Shown: positions 52,293-64,000 of the stretch, piece after piece
How positions within the stretch are numbered: the first letter of the stretch is position 1
Layout: each line of letters begins with the position of its first letter
DNA from: Xenorhabdus eapokensis
GTDB taxonomy: Bacteria > Pseudomonadota > Gammaproteobacteria > Enterobacterales > Enterobacteriaceae
Length of the DNA: 64,000 bases
Reading direction: 5' to 3'
Assembly: GCF_001908105.1 (NCBI RefSeq)
Contig: NZ_MKGQ01000004.1
Span: 114,493-178,492, forward strand
The notes under the pieces: model-generated
Told to the model about the DNA's origin: nothing
The model's input: only the letters and a program-made list of their open reading frames with translations
Databases searched by the model: none
Position numbers and translations under genes: made by a program

Positions 52293-53419
52293 AATGTCAC
52301 CCGATTTTTTCTCAATGCTTCAAGAATGCGCTGGCAAGCCCGACCATCACCATAAGGGTTATGGGCATGGCTCATTTGTTGGTAGGCGTTAACATCCGTC
52401 AATAGACGCGTAACTTCCGCGACGATAGTTTGTGTTTCTGTCCCCACCAGCCGTACTGTCCCCGCATCAACCGCTTCAGGTCGCTCAGTAGTATCGCGCA
52501 TAACCAGAACTGGTTTTCCCAGAGAAGGCGCTTCTTCCTGAATTCCCCCTGAATCGGTCAAGATTAAATAGGCATGATTCATCAAATAGACGAATGGCAG
52601 ATAATCCTGTGGTTTGATAAGGATAACGTTCTCAATATCATGCAAAATGCGCTTAACTGGCTCACTGACATTCGGGTTCAAATGAACCGGATAAATCACC
52701 AGAACATCAGGATGCGCCTTGGCAATTTGTGCTAATGCTTCACAAATGCGCTCAAACCCTTTGCCAAAATTTTCACGGCGGTGGCCTGTCACCAAGATCA
52801 TTTTTTTATTTAGGTTAAGGAAAGGATAAAGTTCAGCAAACTGCCCATACATGGCTTCATCATTCATAATGCGATCACGCACTGATAGCAGGGCATCAAT
52901 CACCGTATTGCCTGTAACAAAAATACGATTTTCCGCAATGGATTCTTTTAAGAGGTTATTTCGGGAATTTTCCGTCGGTGCAAAATGGTACATAGCCAGG
53001 TGTCCGGCAATCTTACGGTTGGCTTCTTCCGGCCACGGCGAATAAAGATCCCCTGTTCTTAAACCAGCTTCAACATGGCCTACCGGAATATGCTGATAAA
53101 ACGCAGCCAGACTCGTTGCCATGGTTGTTGTCGTATCACCATGCACCAATACCACATCTGGTTTGAATTCTTCCAATACAGGCTTTATACCTTGCAAGAT
53201 ACGGCAGGTAATATCTGTCAGATCCTGCCCTTTTTGCATGATATTAAGATCAAAATCCGGTGTTATCCCAAACAGGTGCAATACCTGATCTAGCATTTCC
53301 CTATGCTGAGCTGTGACACACACTTTTGCTTCAAAAGCCGTATCCATAGCCAACGCATGTACCAACGGAGCCATTTTAATGGCCTCCGGCCTAGTACCAA
53401 ACACAGTCAACACTTTCAC
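52289..53419 (-). CDS. wecB: UDP-GlcNAc 2-epimerase WecB
   Basis: Makes UDP-ManNAc from UDP-GlcNAc (376 residues). [14 protein letters not shown] at 6-19, [29 protein letters not shown] and [19 protein letters not shown] are conserved. It is the first sugar gene after wzzE. Confidence 0.97.
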   Translation of the reverse strand: MKVLTVFGTRPEAIKMAPLVHALAMDTAFEAKVCVTAQHREMLDQVLHLFGITPDFDLNIMQKGQDLTDITCRILQGIKPVLEEFKPDVVLVHGDTTTTMATSLAAFYQHIPVGHVEAGLRTGDLYSPWPEEANRKIAGHLAMYHFAPTENSRNNLLKESIAENRIFVTGNTVIDALLSVRDRIMNDEAMYGQFAELYPFLNLNKKMILVTGHRRENFGKGFERICEALAQIAKAHPDVLVIYPVHLNPNVSEPVKRILHDIENVILIKPQDYLPFVYLMNHAYLILTDSGGIQEEAPSLGKPVLVMRDTTERPEAVDAGTVRLVGTETQTIVAEVTRLLTDVNAYQQMSHAHNPYGDGRACQRILEALRKNRVTL

Positions 53420-53500
53420 AGTGACTCTCTTATTTTGTCAATCATTGCAGATACTTCCAAGAATGGAGATCAAAAGCCTATCGTTTATATTTACATATTG

Positions 53501-54571
53501 TTATTTATATGAACTCTCGGAGCGAGGACGCCTCACTAAAGCGACACCTGCACCAACCAACATGCCTACGGCTCCCCATAAAATCATCATAAAAACACGG
53601 CGAGGGCTGTCCCGGTTAACAGGTTCCTCCGGTGTTCTGAGATAACGGTAAGTCAGGAAAGAGTCCTGCAGAGTCGGACCGACATTCAATGTAGCCAGCA
53701 TCGCGATATTTTGATCATAATCGATGCTGTAGTTAGCACCTGTGGCTTCTAAAGTTTCAATTTGGGCTTGCAGTAATGATGTACCCAGCATAAACATTTT
53801 AGATTCAGGCAGTTCTTCGATAGGGATGTTTGTCTGACTACGGTGAATACCTTGTTTCTCAGCCACTTTCAGTGATTGCTGCAAGACATTCAATTCACGA
53901 TTATATATTGCCTTTGCCACCATCTCTTGACGTTTCACCAACGCTTTCATTGACTGGGTACGTGTCGCCCATGCCCCTTTAATTTCGTTGTTCAGGTGAG
54001 AACTCGCCCGTTGGTTGGCAAATGTAATATATTGACGCAGAAGTTGATTAGCATCAACGGCGGTTTCTGCTGTCAATTTGATATTGTCATTTGATGATGT
54101 TCTATCATCACTACGCGTGATTTTAATATCGTTGACTAATTGATCCAACAATACCGCATCCGCTTTGGCATGCCCTTCCTTACGTTGTTTGTAGTATTCA
54201 GAGTGAAGCCAAAATTCACGACGAGTATCATAAGCAGAAACCTGTGTCATAAATTCTTTGTATGCGCCGTCTGGGATGGTCGGCAATTGTGCTTCTGGCG
54301 AAGCATTGATATGGGTATCCAAATTACGCAAGAATTGTTTTTGCGAATAGTAGCTACCCAAATTATTCGTTGTCGGTAAGTCCACAATAGCGGTTGTGCT
54401 CCATTTTTGCTGCATCAAATAAGATGCACCCAGAGCGGCGGCAGCGAAAATTATTACCAGTGCGATAATCCATATCTTTCCATGCCACAAAGCATAACAC
54501 AACGTCCGAATATCCAGTTCATGCTCTATAGCAGGTTGATCCTGTTTAGATTTCGTTTCTGAGTTTATCAC
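53501..54571 (-). CDS. wzzE: ECA chain-length regulator WzzE
   Basis: Polysaccharide copolymerase of the inner membrane (356 residues). Two helices: about 33-55 (IIALVIIFAAAALGASYL) and about 326-347 (RVFMMILWGAVGMLVGAGVAL), with a mainly helical periplasmic domain between, as in Wzz proteins. Sets the length of ECA chains. Confidence 0.94.
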   Translation of the reverse strand: MINSETKSKQDQPAIEHELDIRTLCYALWHGKIWIIALVIIFAAAALGASYLMQQKWSTTAIVDLPTTNNLGSYYSQKQFLRNLDTHINASPEAQLPTIPDGAYKEFMTQVSAYDTRREFWLHSEYYKQRKEGHAKADAVLLDQLVNDIKITRSDDRTSSNDNIKLTAETAVDANQLLRQYITFANQRASSHLNNEIKGAWATRTQSMKALVKRQEMVAKAIYNRELNVLQQSLKVAEKQGIHRSQTNIPIEELPESKMFMLGTSLLQAQIETLEATGANYSIDYDQNIAMLATLNVGPTLQDSFLTYRYLRTPEEPVNRDSPRRVFMMILWGAVGMLVGAGVALVRRPRSESSYK

Positions 54572-54601
54572 TGCACAAAACCCCTTTGATTGTCGATTTT
54601 T

Positions 54602-55690
54602 TTAATGATGGCTTGATGCCCGACGCATACGGCGCTTACACCGCTTGATAAAACGGGCGACCTTCCACGCTCTTTTGATGCAATAGCCATACAACATAAA
54701 TGCAAGCAAAAATAATGCCAACATCACCCACTCAGGAACAAAACTTAACCGCTCTCCAATAATGCCAATTGATGCCAATAGGGCCGCAGCCAGAGTAATC
54801 AAAATAAATGCCTGCCGAGAGGTAAATCCAGCTCGCATAATCAAATGATGAATATGCTGGCGATCCGGAGAAAACGGACTCATCCCCTTACGCAATCTAC
54901 GGTACATAATAGCAACCATATCCATCAGAGGGATCGCTATGATCCATAATGCTGTCACAGGATTAATAGACGCATTTTCACCTTGTGTCGCTTCAGTCAA
55001 TAACCAAATAATGGTAAAGCCGATCAAGGTACTTCCCGCATCCCCCATAAATACCTTGAAACGTTTTCCTAATATGCCAAGATTAAGGAGGATATAAGGC
55101 AAGATCCCCGCTATAAACGCAAAACACCAAAACGCCAATGCCGTATTGCCACTTTCGTACAACAAAATCCCCAACGCACCAAAAGAAACACAAGACAGTC
55201 CCCCCAATAAACCATCAATACCATCCATCATATTGAAAGCGTTAATGGCCGCCCAGACAGCGAATAAAGTCACAATATAGCTGAATGGCCCCAGAACCAT
55301 TTCCCAATGACCAAAGGAATTTCCTAAGCTCTCAAGTTTAAGACCAGCAAAGAACATCATGCTAATGCCAACCAAAGCCTGGATAACTGCCCTAATTTTC
55401 ACACTGACATCAAAGCGATCATCCAACACACCGACAAAAACCAATACTCCTGCACAAGCCAAATATGACCATTTGTGTGGGATAAACTCTTTTGTGATTG
55501 TAAATGCAAAACAAACACTAAAAAACAATGATATACCACCGACTAAAGGAATTAATCCTTGGTGGTATTTACGGTAATTCGGCTTATCAACCAACCCTAT
55601 TTTTTTTGCGACCTTACGCGCCATAAACAAGAACGCGAATGAAAATACAAATATGTAAAAAATTTCGGCACTCATCCTAGAAATATTCAC
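54602..55690 (-). CDS. wecA: Undecaprenyl-phosphate GlcNAc-1-phosphate transferase WecA
   Basis: Starts ECA (and in many species O-antigen) synthesis by making GlcNAc-PP-undecaprenol; multi-pass inner-membrane protein. Conserved ARKVAKKIGLVDKPNYRK, AAINAFNMMDGIDGLLGG (catalytic Asp region), NLGILGKRFKVFMGDAGST and PFSPDRQHIHHLIMRAG. I chose the GTG at 55690, because the product then aligns residue by residue with the E. coli N-terminus (AGAGAG upstream); the longer frame starts at 55708 and an ATG is at 55675. Last gene before rho. Confidence 0.92.
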   Translation of the reverse strand: MNISRMSAEIFYIFVFSFAFLFMARKVAKKIGLVDKPNYRKYHQGLIPLVGGISLFFSVCFAFTITKEFIPHKWSYLACAGVLVFVGVLDDRFDVSVKIRAVIQALVGISMMFFAGLKLESLGNSFGHWEMVLGPFSYIVTLFAVWAAINAFNMMDGIDGLLGGLSCVSFGALGILLYESGNTALAFWCFAFIAGILPYILLNLGILGKRFKVFMGDAGSTLIGFTIIWLLTEATQGENASINPVTALWIIAIPLMDMVAIMYRRLRKGMSPFSPDRQHIHHLIMRAGFTSRQAFILITLAAALLASIGIIGERLSFVPEWVMLALFLLAFMLYGYCIKRAWKVARFIKRCKRRMRRASSHH

Positions 55691-55993
55691 AATAACAACT
55701 CTCTGCAAGATAACGATGGGCCATCCATTATCTATAAATTGGTATTCACAAAATAAGAAGTGTTACCATGCACAGAAAATCAACGCATGGATAACGCTGG
55801 CCGTAGCTCGTGATCAATTACTGAATGCTTGTAAGAAATTTACTTGGCATATACTCGCCAGACCACATAAATAAGACATGCAAAATATATGCCATTCAAG
55901 AAAAACACTGTAATAGTGTACAATCATAAAAAAACGCCACAAAATGTGGCGTTTAAATTATTACAGGAAGATCTTTTTTATCGCAAAACTAAA
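55691..55993 (-). other. rho-wecA spacer
   Basis: About 300 bases with the rho terminator at 55932-55954 and the upstream region of wecA; no other gene seen. Confidence 0.6.
55932..55954 (-). terminator. Intrinsic terminator after rho
   Basis: AAACGCCACA (55932-55941) and TGTGGCGTTT (55945-55954), 3-base loop, perfect 10-base stem; seven T in a row on the minus strand after it. It lies 40 bases beyond rho. Confidence 0.85.
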
Positions 55994-57253
55994 CTATGAG
56001 CGTTTCATAAAGTCGAAGAACTCTTCGTTTGTTTTTGTCATAGCCAGTTTGTTGATAAGGAATTCCATCGCATCGATTTCACCCATCGGATGAATGATCT
56101 TACGTAAGATCCACATTTTCTGGAGCTCATCTTGTGCGGTGAGCAACTCTTCTTTACGCGTTCCCGAACGGTTGTAATCAATGGCTGGGAAAACACGTTT
56201 TTCGGCAATCTTACGGGACAGGTGCAATTCCATGTTACCTGTACCTTTAAATTCTTCGTAAATAACCTCATCCATCTTGGAGCCAGTATCAACCAGCGCA
56301 GTCGCAATGATGGTCAGGCTGCCACCTTCTTCTACGTTACGGGCAGCACCAAAGAAACGTTTTGGACGATGCAGGGCATTCGCATCCACACCACCAGTCA
56401 AAACCTTACCGGAAGCAGGAACTACAGTGTTATATGCACGTGCCAGACGGGTAATGGAATCCAACAGGATAATAACGTCTTTCTTATGTTCAACCAGACG
56501 CTTGGCTTTTTCGATCACCATTTCAGCCACTTGAACATGACGGGAAGCCGGTTCATCAAAGGTTGAAGCAATCACTTCGCCTTTTACCAGACGCTGCATC
56601 TCGGTGACTTCTTCTGGGCGCTCATCAATCAGCAAAACCATCAAAACGCAATCTGGATAGTTATGGGCAATGTTAGCTGCAATGTTTTGCAGCAGCATGG
56701 TTTTACCTGCTTTTGGTGGCGCAACAATCAAGCCACGTTGACCACGGCCAATCGGCGCTGCCAGATCCAGAACACGGGCTGTCAAATCTTCAGTCGAGCC
56801 ATTACCACGCTCCATACGCAAACGGTTGTTGGCATGAAGTGGTGTCAGGTTTTCAAACAGGATTTTACTGCGAGCGTTTTCAGGTTTGTCAAAGTTAACT
56901 TCATTAACTTTCAACAGGGCAAAATAGCGTTCACCTTCTTTTGGTGGGCGGATTTTCCCTGAAATGGTGTCACCGGTACGGAGGTTAAAGCGGCGGATTT
57001 GACTAGGAGAAACGTAGATATCATCAGGACCTGCAAGGTAAGAACTGTCTGCGGAGCGGAGGAAACCAAATCCATCCTGCAATATCTCCAGCACACCATC
57101 TCCGAAAATATCCTCTCCGCTTTTCGCATGCTGTTTGAGAATAGAGAAAATGATGTCCTGCTTACGCATACGGGCCAGGTTTTCCAGCCCCATATTTTCG
57201 CCGAGAGTAATCAACTCAGATACCGGCGTATTCTTTAATTCGGTAAGATTCAT
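55994..57253 (-). CDS. rho: Transcription termination factor Rho
   Basis: Hexameric RNA helicase that releases untranslated transcripts (419 residues, same as E. coli). RNA-binding N-terminal domain with [11 protein letters not shown] and [13 protein letters not shown]; Walker [11 protein letters not shown], Walker [13 protein letters not shown]-loop and R-loop ([14 protein letters not shown] and [17 protein letters not shown]). Confidence 0.98.
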   Translation of the reverse strand: MNLTELKNTPVSELITLGENMGLENLARMRKQDIIFSILKQHAKSGEDIFGDGVLEILQDGFGFLRSADSSYLAGPDDIYVSPSQIRRFNLRTGDTISGKIRPPKEGERYFALLKVNEVNFDKPENARSKILFENLTPLHANNRLRMERGNGSTEDLTARVLDLAAPIGRGQRGLIVAPPKAGKTMLLQNIAANIAHNYPDCVLMVLLIDERPEEVTEMQRLVKGEVIASTFDEPASRHVQVAEMVIEKAKRLVEHKKDVIILLDSITRLARAYNTVVPASGKVLTGGVDANALHRPKRFFGAARNVEEGGSLTIIATALVDTGSKMDEVIYEEFKGTGNMELHLSRKIAEKRVFPAIDYNRSGTRKEELLTAQDELQKMWILRKIIHPMGEIDAMEFLINKLAMTKTNEEFFDFMKRS

Positions 57254-58031
57254 AATGGTGGGTTCTTTAACTCGGGGTATATCTCGAACTATGAACGTGA
57301 ATGGTATGGCAGCATTATCGATGCCTGTTTATTTGTACCAGAAACGAATAACACCTTCTAACACATTAAATTATATTACAAGGTAATAGTTTGAAGTACT
57401 CAAATTGATTTCAAAATAAGGCTGACAAACTGTCAAAACTATCTTCTAACTATTTCTAACTATCTATGTGCCATATGTTATAACTATCTATAATATAGAT
57501 ACAATTTTATAATGTGAACACTATCAAAGTTTAGCAATGGACACCATTTCAACATACACACATCTTTCAGCATAAACGTTTTTTTAACCTAAGCACTGTA
57601 GCAAATTCTATACCTTACACCTAGCACAAGAAGGGGAAGGCTCGACATAAAAATGCCTAGGATAGATAAAAACACTGCTTAAAGATATTTAGCATTAGGA
57701 CGCTATGAGTGTACTAAGCTATATACTGGATTAATCGTATATAGACTCAGAAATTTTACCAAATGCGATATGTCATCAGATACTTCAGGTGACCCAGAGA
57801 TAACAGATTTATCAGACACTACAAATTGTTTAGTATGTAATATGCTTAATGTCAACTCTTTATATCCAATAAGCCTTTATATCGAATAAAGAATTCACTC
57901 AAGCGATGCTTCATACAAGCAACAAGGACATGGCTGCTAACTTACCATGCTTCGTAGCGGACGTCTAGCGGTCAATGAGATAAATCATCTCATACGCCAA
58001 ACGTCCGTAATTACTGTGACCTGATTCTAAA
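57254..58031. other. trxA-rho spacer
   Basis: 778 bases, AT-rich, without a gene I can support. It holds a perfect palindrome ATGAGAT-AAATC-ATCTCAT at 57976-57994 and a patch of CTAACTAT-like short repeats near 57440-57500. In E. coli this spacer carries the rho leader; I could not identify a rhoL peptide here. Confidence 0.5.
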
Positions 58032-58358
58032 TTAGAGGTGTGGTTCCAAAAACTCTTTCAGTTGAGTTTTTGACAAAGCGCCCACTTTTACTGCAATCTT
58101 TTCACCGTCTTTAAACAGAATCATAGTTGGAATACCACGAATACCGTATTCTGGTGCTGTTGCTGGGTTATCATCAATGTTCAGCTTGCCAACTGTCAGT
58201 TTTCCTTCGTATTCTGTGGCAATTTCATCCAAAATAGGGGCTATCATTTTGCAAGGACCGCACCACTCAGCCCAAAATTCAACAAGAACAGGACCTTGAG
58301 CCTTCAGGACATCGTTTCCAAAACCAGCATCAGTCAGAGAGATAATATTCGCACTCAT
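58032..58358 (-). CDS. trxA: Thioredoxin 1
   Basis: 108-residue dithiol oxidoreductase; redox motif WCGPCK with Cys33 and Cys36, then [21 protein letters not shown]. Start at the ATG 58358 ([10 protein letters not shown]) with GGAGC 5 bases upstream; the frame runs on to 58370. It is divergent from rhlB, as in E. coli. Confidence 0.97.
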   Translation of the reverse strand: MSANIISLTDAGFGNDVLKAQGPVLVEFWAEWCGPCKMIAPILDEIATEYEGKLTVGKLNIDDNPATAPEYGIRGIPTMILFKDGEKIAVKVGALSKTQLKEFLEPHL

Positions 58359-58477
58359 TTTTTGCTCCAAAAGTAAAATCTTTTACAGTGTCTGTGTACA
58401 TTAATCAATATAAGGGTGTCTTTATTTCAGCGGATACACTTTCTTAAAGCAATAGTTAACTGATATTCTACCATACT

Positions 58478-59761
58478 ATGAGCAAAACACATTTGACAGA
58501 AAAGAAGTTTTCCGACTTCGCATTGCACCCCAAGGTCTTAGAATCCCTTGAAAAAAAAGGGTTTTCCAACTGCACGCCGATACAGGCGCTAACATTGCCT
58601 TTAACTGTCGAAGGCCGAGATGTTGCGGGGCAAGCACAAACCGGAACGGGCAAGACGCTGGCATTTTTAGCGTCTACTTTTAACTATTTATTGACTCATC
58701 CGGCGAAGAAAGAGCGTAAAACTAATCAGCCAAGAGCGCTGATTATGGCGCCTACCCGTGAATTGGCGGTTCAAATATACTCTGACGCAGAAGAATTGGC
58801 ACAAGTCACTGGGTTGAAAATGGGTCTTGCCTACGGCGGCGATGGCTATGATAAACAGCTCAAGGTTCTGGAAGCTGGCGTCGATATCGTCATTGGCACA
58901 ACAGGGCGTTTAATCGATTACGCAAAACAGGGTCACGTCCATCTGGGTGCCATTCAAGTTGTTGTACTTGATGAAGCAGATCGCATGTATGACTTGGGTT
59001 TTATCAAAGATATTCGCTGGCTGTTCCGCCGACTCCCTGCGGCTACAGAAAGAATGAACTTGCTGTTTTCCGCAACTCTCTCCTATCGAGTGCGTGAACT
59101 GGCTTTTGAGCAGATGAATAATCCTGAGTATGTGGAAGTGGAACCGCTGCAAAAAACAGGGCATCGCATTAAGGAAGAGCTATTTTATCCTTCCAACGAA
59201 GAAAAAATGCGTCTGCTACAGACTCTGTTGGAAGAAGAGTGGCCTGATCGCTGCATCATTTTTGCCAATACCAAACACCGTTGTGAAGACATCTGGGCTC
59301 ATCTGGCTGCTGATGGTCATCGGGTGGGTTTGCTGACTGGGGATGTTGCACAGAAAAAACGCCTGCGTATTCTTGAAGAATTTAGCCTGGGTAATCTGGA
59401 TATTCTGGTTGCCACAGATGTTGCCGCGCGTGGGCTGCATATCCCATCTGTGACACATGTATTTAACTATGATCTACCGGATGACTGTGAAGATTATGTT
59501 CACCGGATTGGCCGGACAGGTCGTGCTGGACAAAGTGGCTATTCTATCAGCCTGGCATGTGAAGAGTATGCGCTGAACTTACCGGCCATTGAAGAATACA
59601 TTCAGCACCAGATACCTGTTAGCAAATATAACAGTGATGCATTGCTAAAAGATCTGCCAGTCCCTAAGCGCCGTAATCGCACTCGCTCAGGCGGACACCC
59701 ACGGCGTACCAACATACCACGCCGTGGCAATGCTACACGCAACAGTAAGCGCCCAAGCTAA
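58478..59761 (+). CDS. rhlB: ATP-dependent RNA helicase RhlB
   Basis: DEAD-box helicase of the RNA degradosome (427 residues). Q motif [19 protein letters not shown], Walker [13 protein letters not shown] as [14 protein letters not shown] as [19 protein letters not shown]; Arg-rich tail. Divergent from trxA; gppA follows 91 bases later. Confidence 0.97.
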   Translation: MSKTHLTEKKFSDFALHPKVLESLEKKGFSNCTPIQALTLPLTVEGRDVAGQAQTGTGKTLAFLASTFNYLLTHPAKKERKTNQPRALIMAPTRELAVQIYSDAEELAQVTGLKMGLAYGGDGYDKQLKVLEAGVDIVIGTTGRLIDYAKQGHVHLGAIQVVVLDEADRMYDLGFIKDIRWLFRRLPAATERMNLLFSATLSYRVRELAFEQMNNPEYVEVEPLQKTGHRIKEELFYPSNEEKMRLLQTLLEEEWPDRCIIFANTKHRCEDIWAHLAADGHRVGLLTGDVAQKKRLRILEEFSLGNLDILVATDVAARGLHIPSVTHVFNYDLPDDCEDYVHRIGRTGRAGQSGYSISLACEEYALNLPAIEEYIQHQIPVSKYNSDALLKDLPVPKRRNRTRSGGHPRRTNIPRRGNATRNSKRPS

Positions 59762-59852
59762 AATGATGCAATGCTGGAAGGTACGATCGGTATTGAAATA
59801 ACATAAGTTGAAATAACACGATGCTGAAACAACACAGGCCGGAATAAATACT

Positions 59853-61361
59853 ATGCTGAGTGCTTCTTCGCTTTATGCGGCTATCGATTTAGGCTCAAAC
59901 AGTTTTCATATGCTGGTTGTCCGTGAAGTATCCGGCAACATTCAAGTCGTTACTCGCATCAAACGTAAAGTCAGGCTGGCTGCCGGATTAGATAAAAATA
60001 ATCATTTATCACAACAGGCAATGGAACGGGGATGGCAGTGCTTGCGCCTCTTTTCCGAATATTTACAAAATATTCCTGTTTCCCAGATCCGCGTTGTTGC
60101 TACCGCAACCTTGAGGTTGGCAGAAAATTCGAATGAATTTGTCGGAAAGGCCGCAGAAATATTAGGCAATCCTGTTCATGTGATTAGCGGCGAAGAAGAA
60201 GCTCAGCTAATTTATCATGGTGTCGCTCACACGACTGGCGGGTCTGCAAAACGACTTGTTGTAGATATTGGTGGTGCCAGTACTGAATTGGTAACCGGTG
60301 TCGGAGCCAAAACCAATCAGCTTTTCAGCCTTGCAATGGGCTGTGTTACCTGGCTGGAACGTTATTTCAATGATCGTCGCCTGACAGCAGAAAACTTTGC
60401 CAACGCAGAAGCGGCTGCACATGATATTCTCAGCCCTGTTATCCCTAAACTGCTTGAGCAAGACTGGAACATCTGCGTAGGCGCTTCCGGCACGGTACAA
60501 GCTTTGCAGGAAATTATGATTGCTCAAGGTATGGATGAATTGATCACCCTACCCAAACTCCAGCAGCTTAAACAGCAGGCGATTGAATGCGGCAAGCTGG
60601 AAGAGTTGGAAATCGATGGGCTGACACTGGAACGGGCGTTGGTTTTTCCAAGTGGATTGGCAATCTTAATCGCCATTTTTCAAGCATTACATATTGAAAA
60701 TATGGTACTTGCAGGCGGTGCACTACGTGAAGGCCTGGTTTACGGGATGCTGGATTTGCCGATTGAGCAGGATATTCGGGCAAGAACCCTGTGCAATATT
60801 CAGCATCGCTTTCAACTGGATATTGAACAGGCACAACGTGTCAAACAATTAGCCGAAAATTTTTGCCAACAAGTTGCCAAATCATGGAAATTAGACGAAC
60901 GTTGTCGCGAGTTATTGGTCGGTGCTTGTTTGCTCCATGAAATAGGCTTGTTTATTGATTTCCGTCATGGCCCCGCACATTCCGCTTATTTGGTAAGCCA
61001 CTTGGATCTGCCTGGTTATACTCCTGCCCAAAAACGACTGTTGGCTACGCTATTGAAAAATCAAAGTGGGCTGGTGGATTTAGCATCACTCAGTCAGCAA
61101 AATGCTGTGCCATTAATACAGGCACAACGGTTATGTCGCTTATTGCGTCTGGCAATTATTTTCGCCAGCCGTCAGCGAGACGACACTTTGCCAGCCTTAC
61201 GATTACAGGCAGAAAATGAAACTCTTGTTATCATCTTGCCCCATCAATGGCAGATAAAACACCCACTCGGAACTGAAGCATTACAGCAAGAAATGAAATG
61301 GCAGAGTTATGTCCAATGGCCGTTGTTGCTTGAGGAGCAAAACAACTCTCGTCTCGGCTGA
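59853..61361 (+). CDS. gppA: Guanosine-5'-triphosphate,3'-diphosphate pyrophosphatase GppA
   Basis: Converts pppGpp to ppGpp in the stringent response (502 residues, Ppx/GppA family). Conserved [41 protein letters not shown], and [13 protein letters not shown] with a C-terminal HD-like region ([13 protein letters not shown]). It is downstream of rhlB as in E. coli. Confidence 0.96.
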   Translation: MLSASSLYAAIDLGSNSFHMLVVREVSGNIQVVTRIKRKVRLAAGLDKNNHLSQQAMERGWQCLRLFSEYLQNIPVSQIRVVATATLRLAENSNEFVGKAAEILGNPVHVISGEEEAQLIYHGVAHTTGGSAKRLVVDIGGASTELVTGVGAKTNQLFSLAMGCVTWLERYFNDRRLTAENFANAEAAAHDILSPVIPKLLEQDWNICVGASGTVQALQEIMIAQGMDELITLPKLQQLKQQAIECGKLEELEIDGLTLERALVFPSGLAILIAIFQALHIENMVLAGGALREGLVYGMLDLPIEQDIRARTLCNIQHRFQLDIEQAQRVKQLAENFCQQVAKSWKLDERCRELLVGACLLHEIGLFIDFRHGPAHSAYLVSHLDLPGYTPAQKRLLATLLKNQSGLVDLASLSQQNAVPLIQAQRLCRLLRLAIIFASRQRDDTLPALRLQAENETLVIILPHQWQIKHPLGTEALQQEMKWQSYVQWPLLLEEQNNSRLG

Positions 61362-61375
61362 CATGTTTACTTTAC

Positions 61376-61407
61376 TTCCCCTGCAATTATCCATAAATGC
61401 AGGGGAA
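61376..61407. terminator. Convergent terminator between gppA and rep
   Basis: TTCCCCTGCA (61376-61385) and TGCAGGGGAA (61398-61407), perfect 10-base stem with 12-base loop between two convergent genes. Confidence 0.75.
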
Positions 61408-61422
61408 CTATCATCGTACTAC

Positions 61423-63450
61423 TTAATTGCCATTTTTCTGCCCAAGTCCCAGACGAGATTTAATGTCGGCAAGGCGCGATTGCCCCTGTTTCATTCTTTC
61501 CTCTGCACTTATCACTCGCTTACCTTGTGGCCAATCCAAATCATCCTGTGGCAACTCAAGCAAGAATCGGCTCGGTTCCGGACGAATAAGTTCACCAAAC
61601 TGGCGACGCTCTTTGCTGAAGGTGAAAAAAAGTTCTCTCCGTGCACGCGTAATGCCCACATAAGCTAAACGACGCTCTTCCTCGATGTTGTCTTCATCAA
61701 TGCTGCTTTGATGTGGTAACAAACCTTCTTCCATACCAACCAAAAAAACATAGGGAAACTCCAACCCCTTCGAAGCATGTAGCGTCATTAACTGAACTTG
61801 ATCCAGCTCTTCATCTTCCTCACCTCTCTCCAGCATATCCCGCAACGTAAAACGTGCCACAACCTGGGAAAGGGACATTGGCTCATTCAAGTCATCTCCC
61901 TCAAGCATTTCACTCATCCAAGTGAAAAGTTGGTTGACGTTCTTCATTCTCATTTCAGCCGCTTTTGGGCTGGGAGAGGTTTCATATAACCAGCTCTCAT
62001 AATCTATACCGCGCAGTAAATCTCTCACCGCCAGCAATGGCTCCCGCTCCACCTGACGAGCGATTTCATCCATCCAGTGGGTAAAGCGCTGCAATGCTGC
62101 CAAACCACGTCCAGTTAAATGTTGTTCCAGCCCAAAATCAAAACTGGCTTGATATAAGCTCTTGTTACGCTGATTCGCCCATTCGCCCAATTTCTGGATC
62201 GTCACCGCACCGATTTCTCGCCGTGGTGTATTAACGATACGTAGAAACGCACTGTCATCTTCAGGATTGGTCAAAACACGCAAGTAAGAGAGCAGGTCTT
62301 TAATTTCGGGTCGAGAAAAGAATGATGTTCCACCGGAAATTCGGTAAGGAATACGATTTTGCATCAACATTTTTTCGAAGATACGGGATTGGTGGTTGCC
62401 GCGATATAAGATAGCGTAATCTTTATATTCCGTTTTATTGATAAAGTGATGAGCGATCAACTCCCCCACTACACGCTCAGCTTCGTGATCTTCATTGCTC
62501 GCTTCGATCACCCTGAGTGGATCACCATACCCCAATTCCGAAAAAAGTTTTTTCTCAAAAACATGAGGGTTGTTGGCTATCAGAATATTCGCTGCTTTCA
62601 ATATCCGCCCTGATGAACGGTAATTCTGTTCCAGCTTAATCACATTCAACTGTGGAAAATCGTCCTTCAATAAAATCAAATTCTGTGGGCGGGCACCACG
62701 CCATGAATAAATGGATTGATCATCATCACCAACCACGGTAAAACGTGCGCGGTTACCCACCAATAATTTCACTAATTGATATTGACTGGTATTCGTATCC
62801 TGATATTCATCCACCAGCAAATAGCGAATTTTATTTCGCCAACGTTCCCTGACTTCCTCATCGTGCATTAACAGTAATGTTGGTTTGGTAATCAGATCAT
62901 CAAAATCGAGAACATTACAGCTATTCAGGTGCAAGTCATAGCGACGGTAACACTCAGCAAACTGGTGTTCCTGCACTGAACGTGCCATTCGCATCACCTG
63001 TTCTGGTGACATTAAGTCATTTTTCCAGTTAGAAATGCTAGCACTCAGTTTTTGTAGCAAATCCTTGTCTTCTTGCAGCAAATCCGCAGTGAGATCTTTC
63101 AACAAAGCCATCTGATCTTGATCATCAAATAATGAAAAGTTACTTTTCATTCCCAGCGCCTTATATTCACGCTTAACGATCTCCAACCCTAAAGTATGGA
63201 AAGTCGAGATCATTAATCCCCGTGTCTCCTTACGTCCCAAAGTTTGGGCAACACGTTCTTTCATCTCACGTGCCGCTTTGTTAGTAAAAGTAACTGCTGC
63301 AATATGGCGAGCCTGATAACCACAGGTGCGGATCAGGTGGGCAATTTTATTGGTAATCACACGGGTCTTACCGGAGCCCGCACCCGCCAGAACCAGACAA
63401 GGCCCTGTTACAAATTCAACCGCTTGTTGTTGACTTGGATTTAATCGCAT
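61423..63450 (-). CDS. rep: ATP-dependent DNA helicase Rep
   Basis: SF1A 3'-to-5' helicase that clears the fork of bound proteins together with DnaB (675 residues). [15 protein letters not shown] (Lys28 region), [59 protein letters not shown] and [12 protein letters not shown]. Convergent with gppA; ilvC, its neighbour in E. coli, is not in the window. Confidence 0.97.
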   Translation of the reverse strand: MRLNPSQQQAVEFVTGPCLVLAGAGSGKTRVITNKIAHLIRTCGYQARHIAAVTFTNKAAREMKERVAQTLGRKETRGLMISTFHTLGLEIVKREYKALGMKSNFSLFDDQDQMALLKDLTADLLQEDKDLLQKLSASISNWKNDLMSPEQVMRMARSVQEHQFAECYRRYDLHLNSCNVLDFDDLITKPTLLLMHDEEVRERWRNKIRYLLVDEYQDTNTSQYQLVKLLVGNRARFTVVGDDDQSIYSWRGARPQNLILLKDDFPQLNVIKLEQNYRSSGRILKAANILIANNPHVFEKKLFSELGYGDPLRVIEASNEDHEAERVVGELIAHHFINKTEYKDYAILYRGNHQSRIFEKMLMQNRIPYRISGGTSFFSRPEIKDLLSYLRVLTNPEDDSAFLRIVNTPRREIGAVTIQKLGEWANQRNKSLYQASFDFGLEQHLTGRGLAALQRFTHWMDEIARQVEREPLLAVRDLLRGIDYESWLYETSPSPKAAEMRMKNVNQLFTWMSEMLEGDDLNEPMSLSQVVARFTLRDMLERGEEDEELDQVQLMTLHASKGLEFPYVFLVGMEEGLLPHQSSIDEDNIEEERRLAYVGITRARRELFFTFSKERRQFGELIRPEPSRFLLELPQDDLDWPQGKRVISAEERMKQGQSRLADIKSRLGLGQKNGN

Positions 63451-63648
63451 ACTGTTTTGAAAGCTATATCAGGATAAAAGATCTATTTGTTATTTATATC
63501 ACTTTACTAAAATTCATTCATTTTATTATTAGCCTATGTGATAAATTACAAAATAATTTTTTTATTAATAAGTTAAATTACCTAGGTCAAATATATCAAT
63601 ATTGATTCTATTGTAATTGAAATACATAGAATCTATTTAAATAAGCTT

Positions 63649-64000
63649 TCATAATAACGATACACTCATTTTTCTCACTCCCGGTTGTTGCCCTGATGAA
63701 AAGGCGGTCATAAATTCTTCAACGCACACTAAGAGTTGCCACATATACTGACAGCAATGATTCCGTGTGACGGTTTCATGCAAAGACTGCCACAAGCGTT
63801 CAATCTTATTTAGCCATGGCGAATAGACCGGTAAAAATAACAGGTTAAATTTAGGATTTTGTTTTAGCCATTCCCTGACTTTCTGGCTTTTGTGAATACC
63901 ATAATTATCCAAAATCAACGTGATACTTTTGGCTTGGCGATACTGACGATTAATTTTATCTAACATATTGATAAATAGATCAGAGTTTTTCTTTATACCA
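63649..64000 (-). CDS. IS630-family transposase (partial, cut by window edge)
   Basis: C-terminal DDE part: LILDNYGIHKSQKVREWL (second Asp) and LPVYSPWLNKIERLW (catalytic Glu). The frame is open beyond 63966 to the right edge, so the N-terminus lies outside. IS630 elements insert at TA; the ends cannot be seen here. Confidence 0.85.
   Translation of the reverse strand, partial: GIKKNSDLFINMLDKINRQYRQAKSITLILDNYGIHKSQKVREWLKQNPKFNLLFLPVYSPWLNKIERLWQSLHETVTRNHCCQYMWQLLVCVEEFMTAFSSGQQPGVRKMSVSLL

Overview
The window is a chromosomal segment of a gram-negative gammaproteobacterium of the order Enterobacterales. Gene order and protein sequences follow the E. coli K-12 map closely (queG / tRNA-Gly / orn / rsgA / psd / mscM, then yigL-pldB-recQ ... 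corA-uvrD-yigB-xerC-dapF-lptM-cyaY-cyaA-hemCDXY, tRNA cluster, yifK, the complete enterobacterial common antigen cluster, rho, trxA, rhlB, gppA, rep). AT-rich spacers, decayed toxin-type genes and the IS content suggest a Morganellaceae member such as Xenorhabdus or Photorhabdus; that genus-level guess is inference.

Layout. 1-3170: amiB (runs off the left edge) and tsaE on the minus strand, divergent from queG; nnr, normally between them, is absent. 3171-7930: a datA-like cluster of DnaA boxes with an IHF site, then three tRNA-Gly genes, one separated from the other two by a 3.4 kb indolepyruvate-type 2-oxoacid:ferredoxin oxidoreductase gene. 8082-14200: orn, rsgA, psd, mscM. 14200-18140: an accessory scar between mscM and yigL holding a broken GH19-like (chitinase/lysozyme-type) gene, a broken signal-peptide protein that could have been its immunity partner, a frameshifted higA, six codons of higB cut off by an IS1-family element, an AhpD-like gene and small gene fragments. 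18148-26086: yigL, pldB, recQ, yigI, rarD, corA, with pldA and rhtBC missing and a possible papain-fold effector gene inserted between yigI and rarD. 26175-39775: uvrD, yigB, xerC, DUF484, dapF, lptM, cyaY, cyaA (UUG start, conserved CRP site) and hemCDXY. 39776-41160: a gene-free stretch with a promoter framed by two palindromic operators, then tRNA Arg-His-Leu-Pro. 41158-57253: yifK, the full wec cluster from wecG back to wecA, and rho. 58032-63450: trxA, rhlB, gppA, rep. The right edge enters an IS630-family transposase.

How the parts work together. The wec cluster encodes all the steps special to enterobacterial common antigen: wecA starts lipid I; wecB and wecC make UDP-ManNAcA and wecG adds it; rffG, rffH, wecE and wecD make TDP-Fuc4NAc and wecF adds it; wzxE flips, wzyE polymerises and wzzE sets length. 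hemC and hemD supply successive tetrapyrrole steps. cyaA carries a CRP site, so cAMP synthesis is probably feedback-controlled.

Most of the window is ordinary core genome. The parts most worth a second look are the datA-like locus with a tRNA-type promoter pointing into it, the possible effector at 22943-23617, the decayed effector/immunity and higBA scar, and the orphan two-operator promoter near 40.3 kb.
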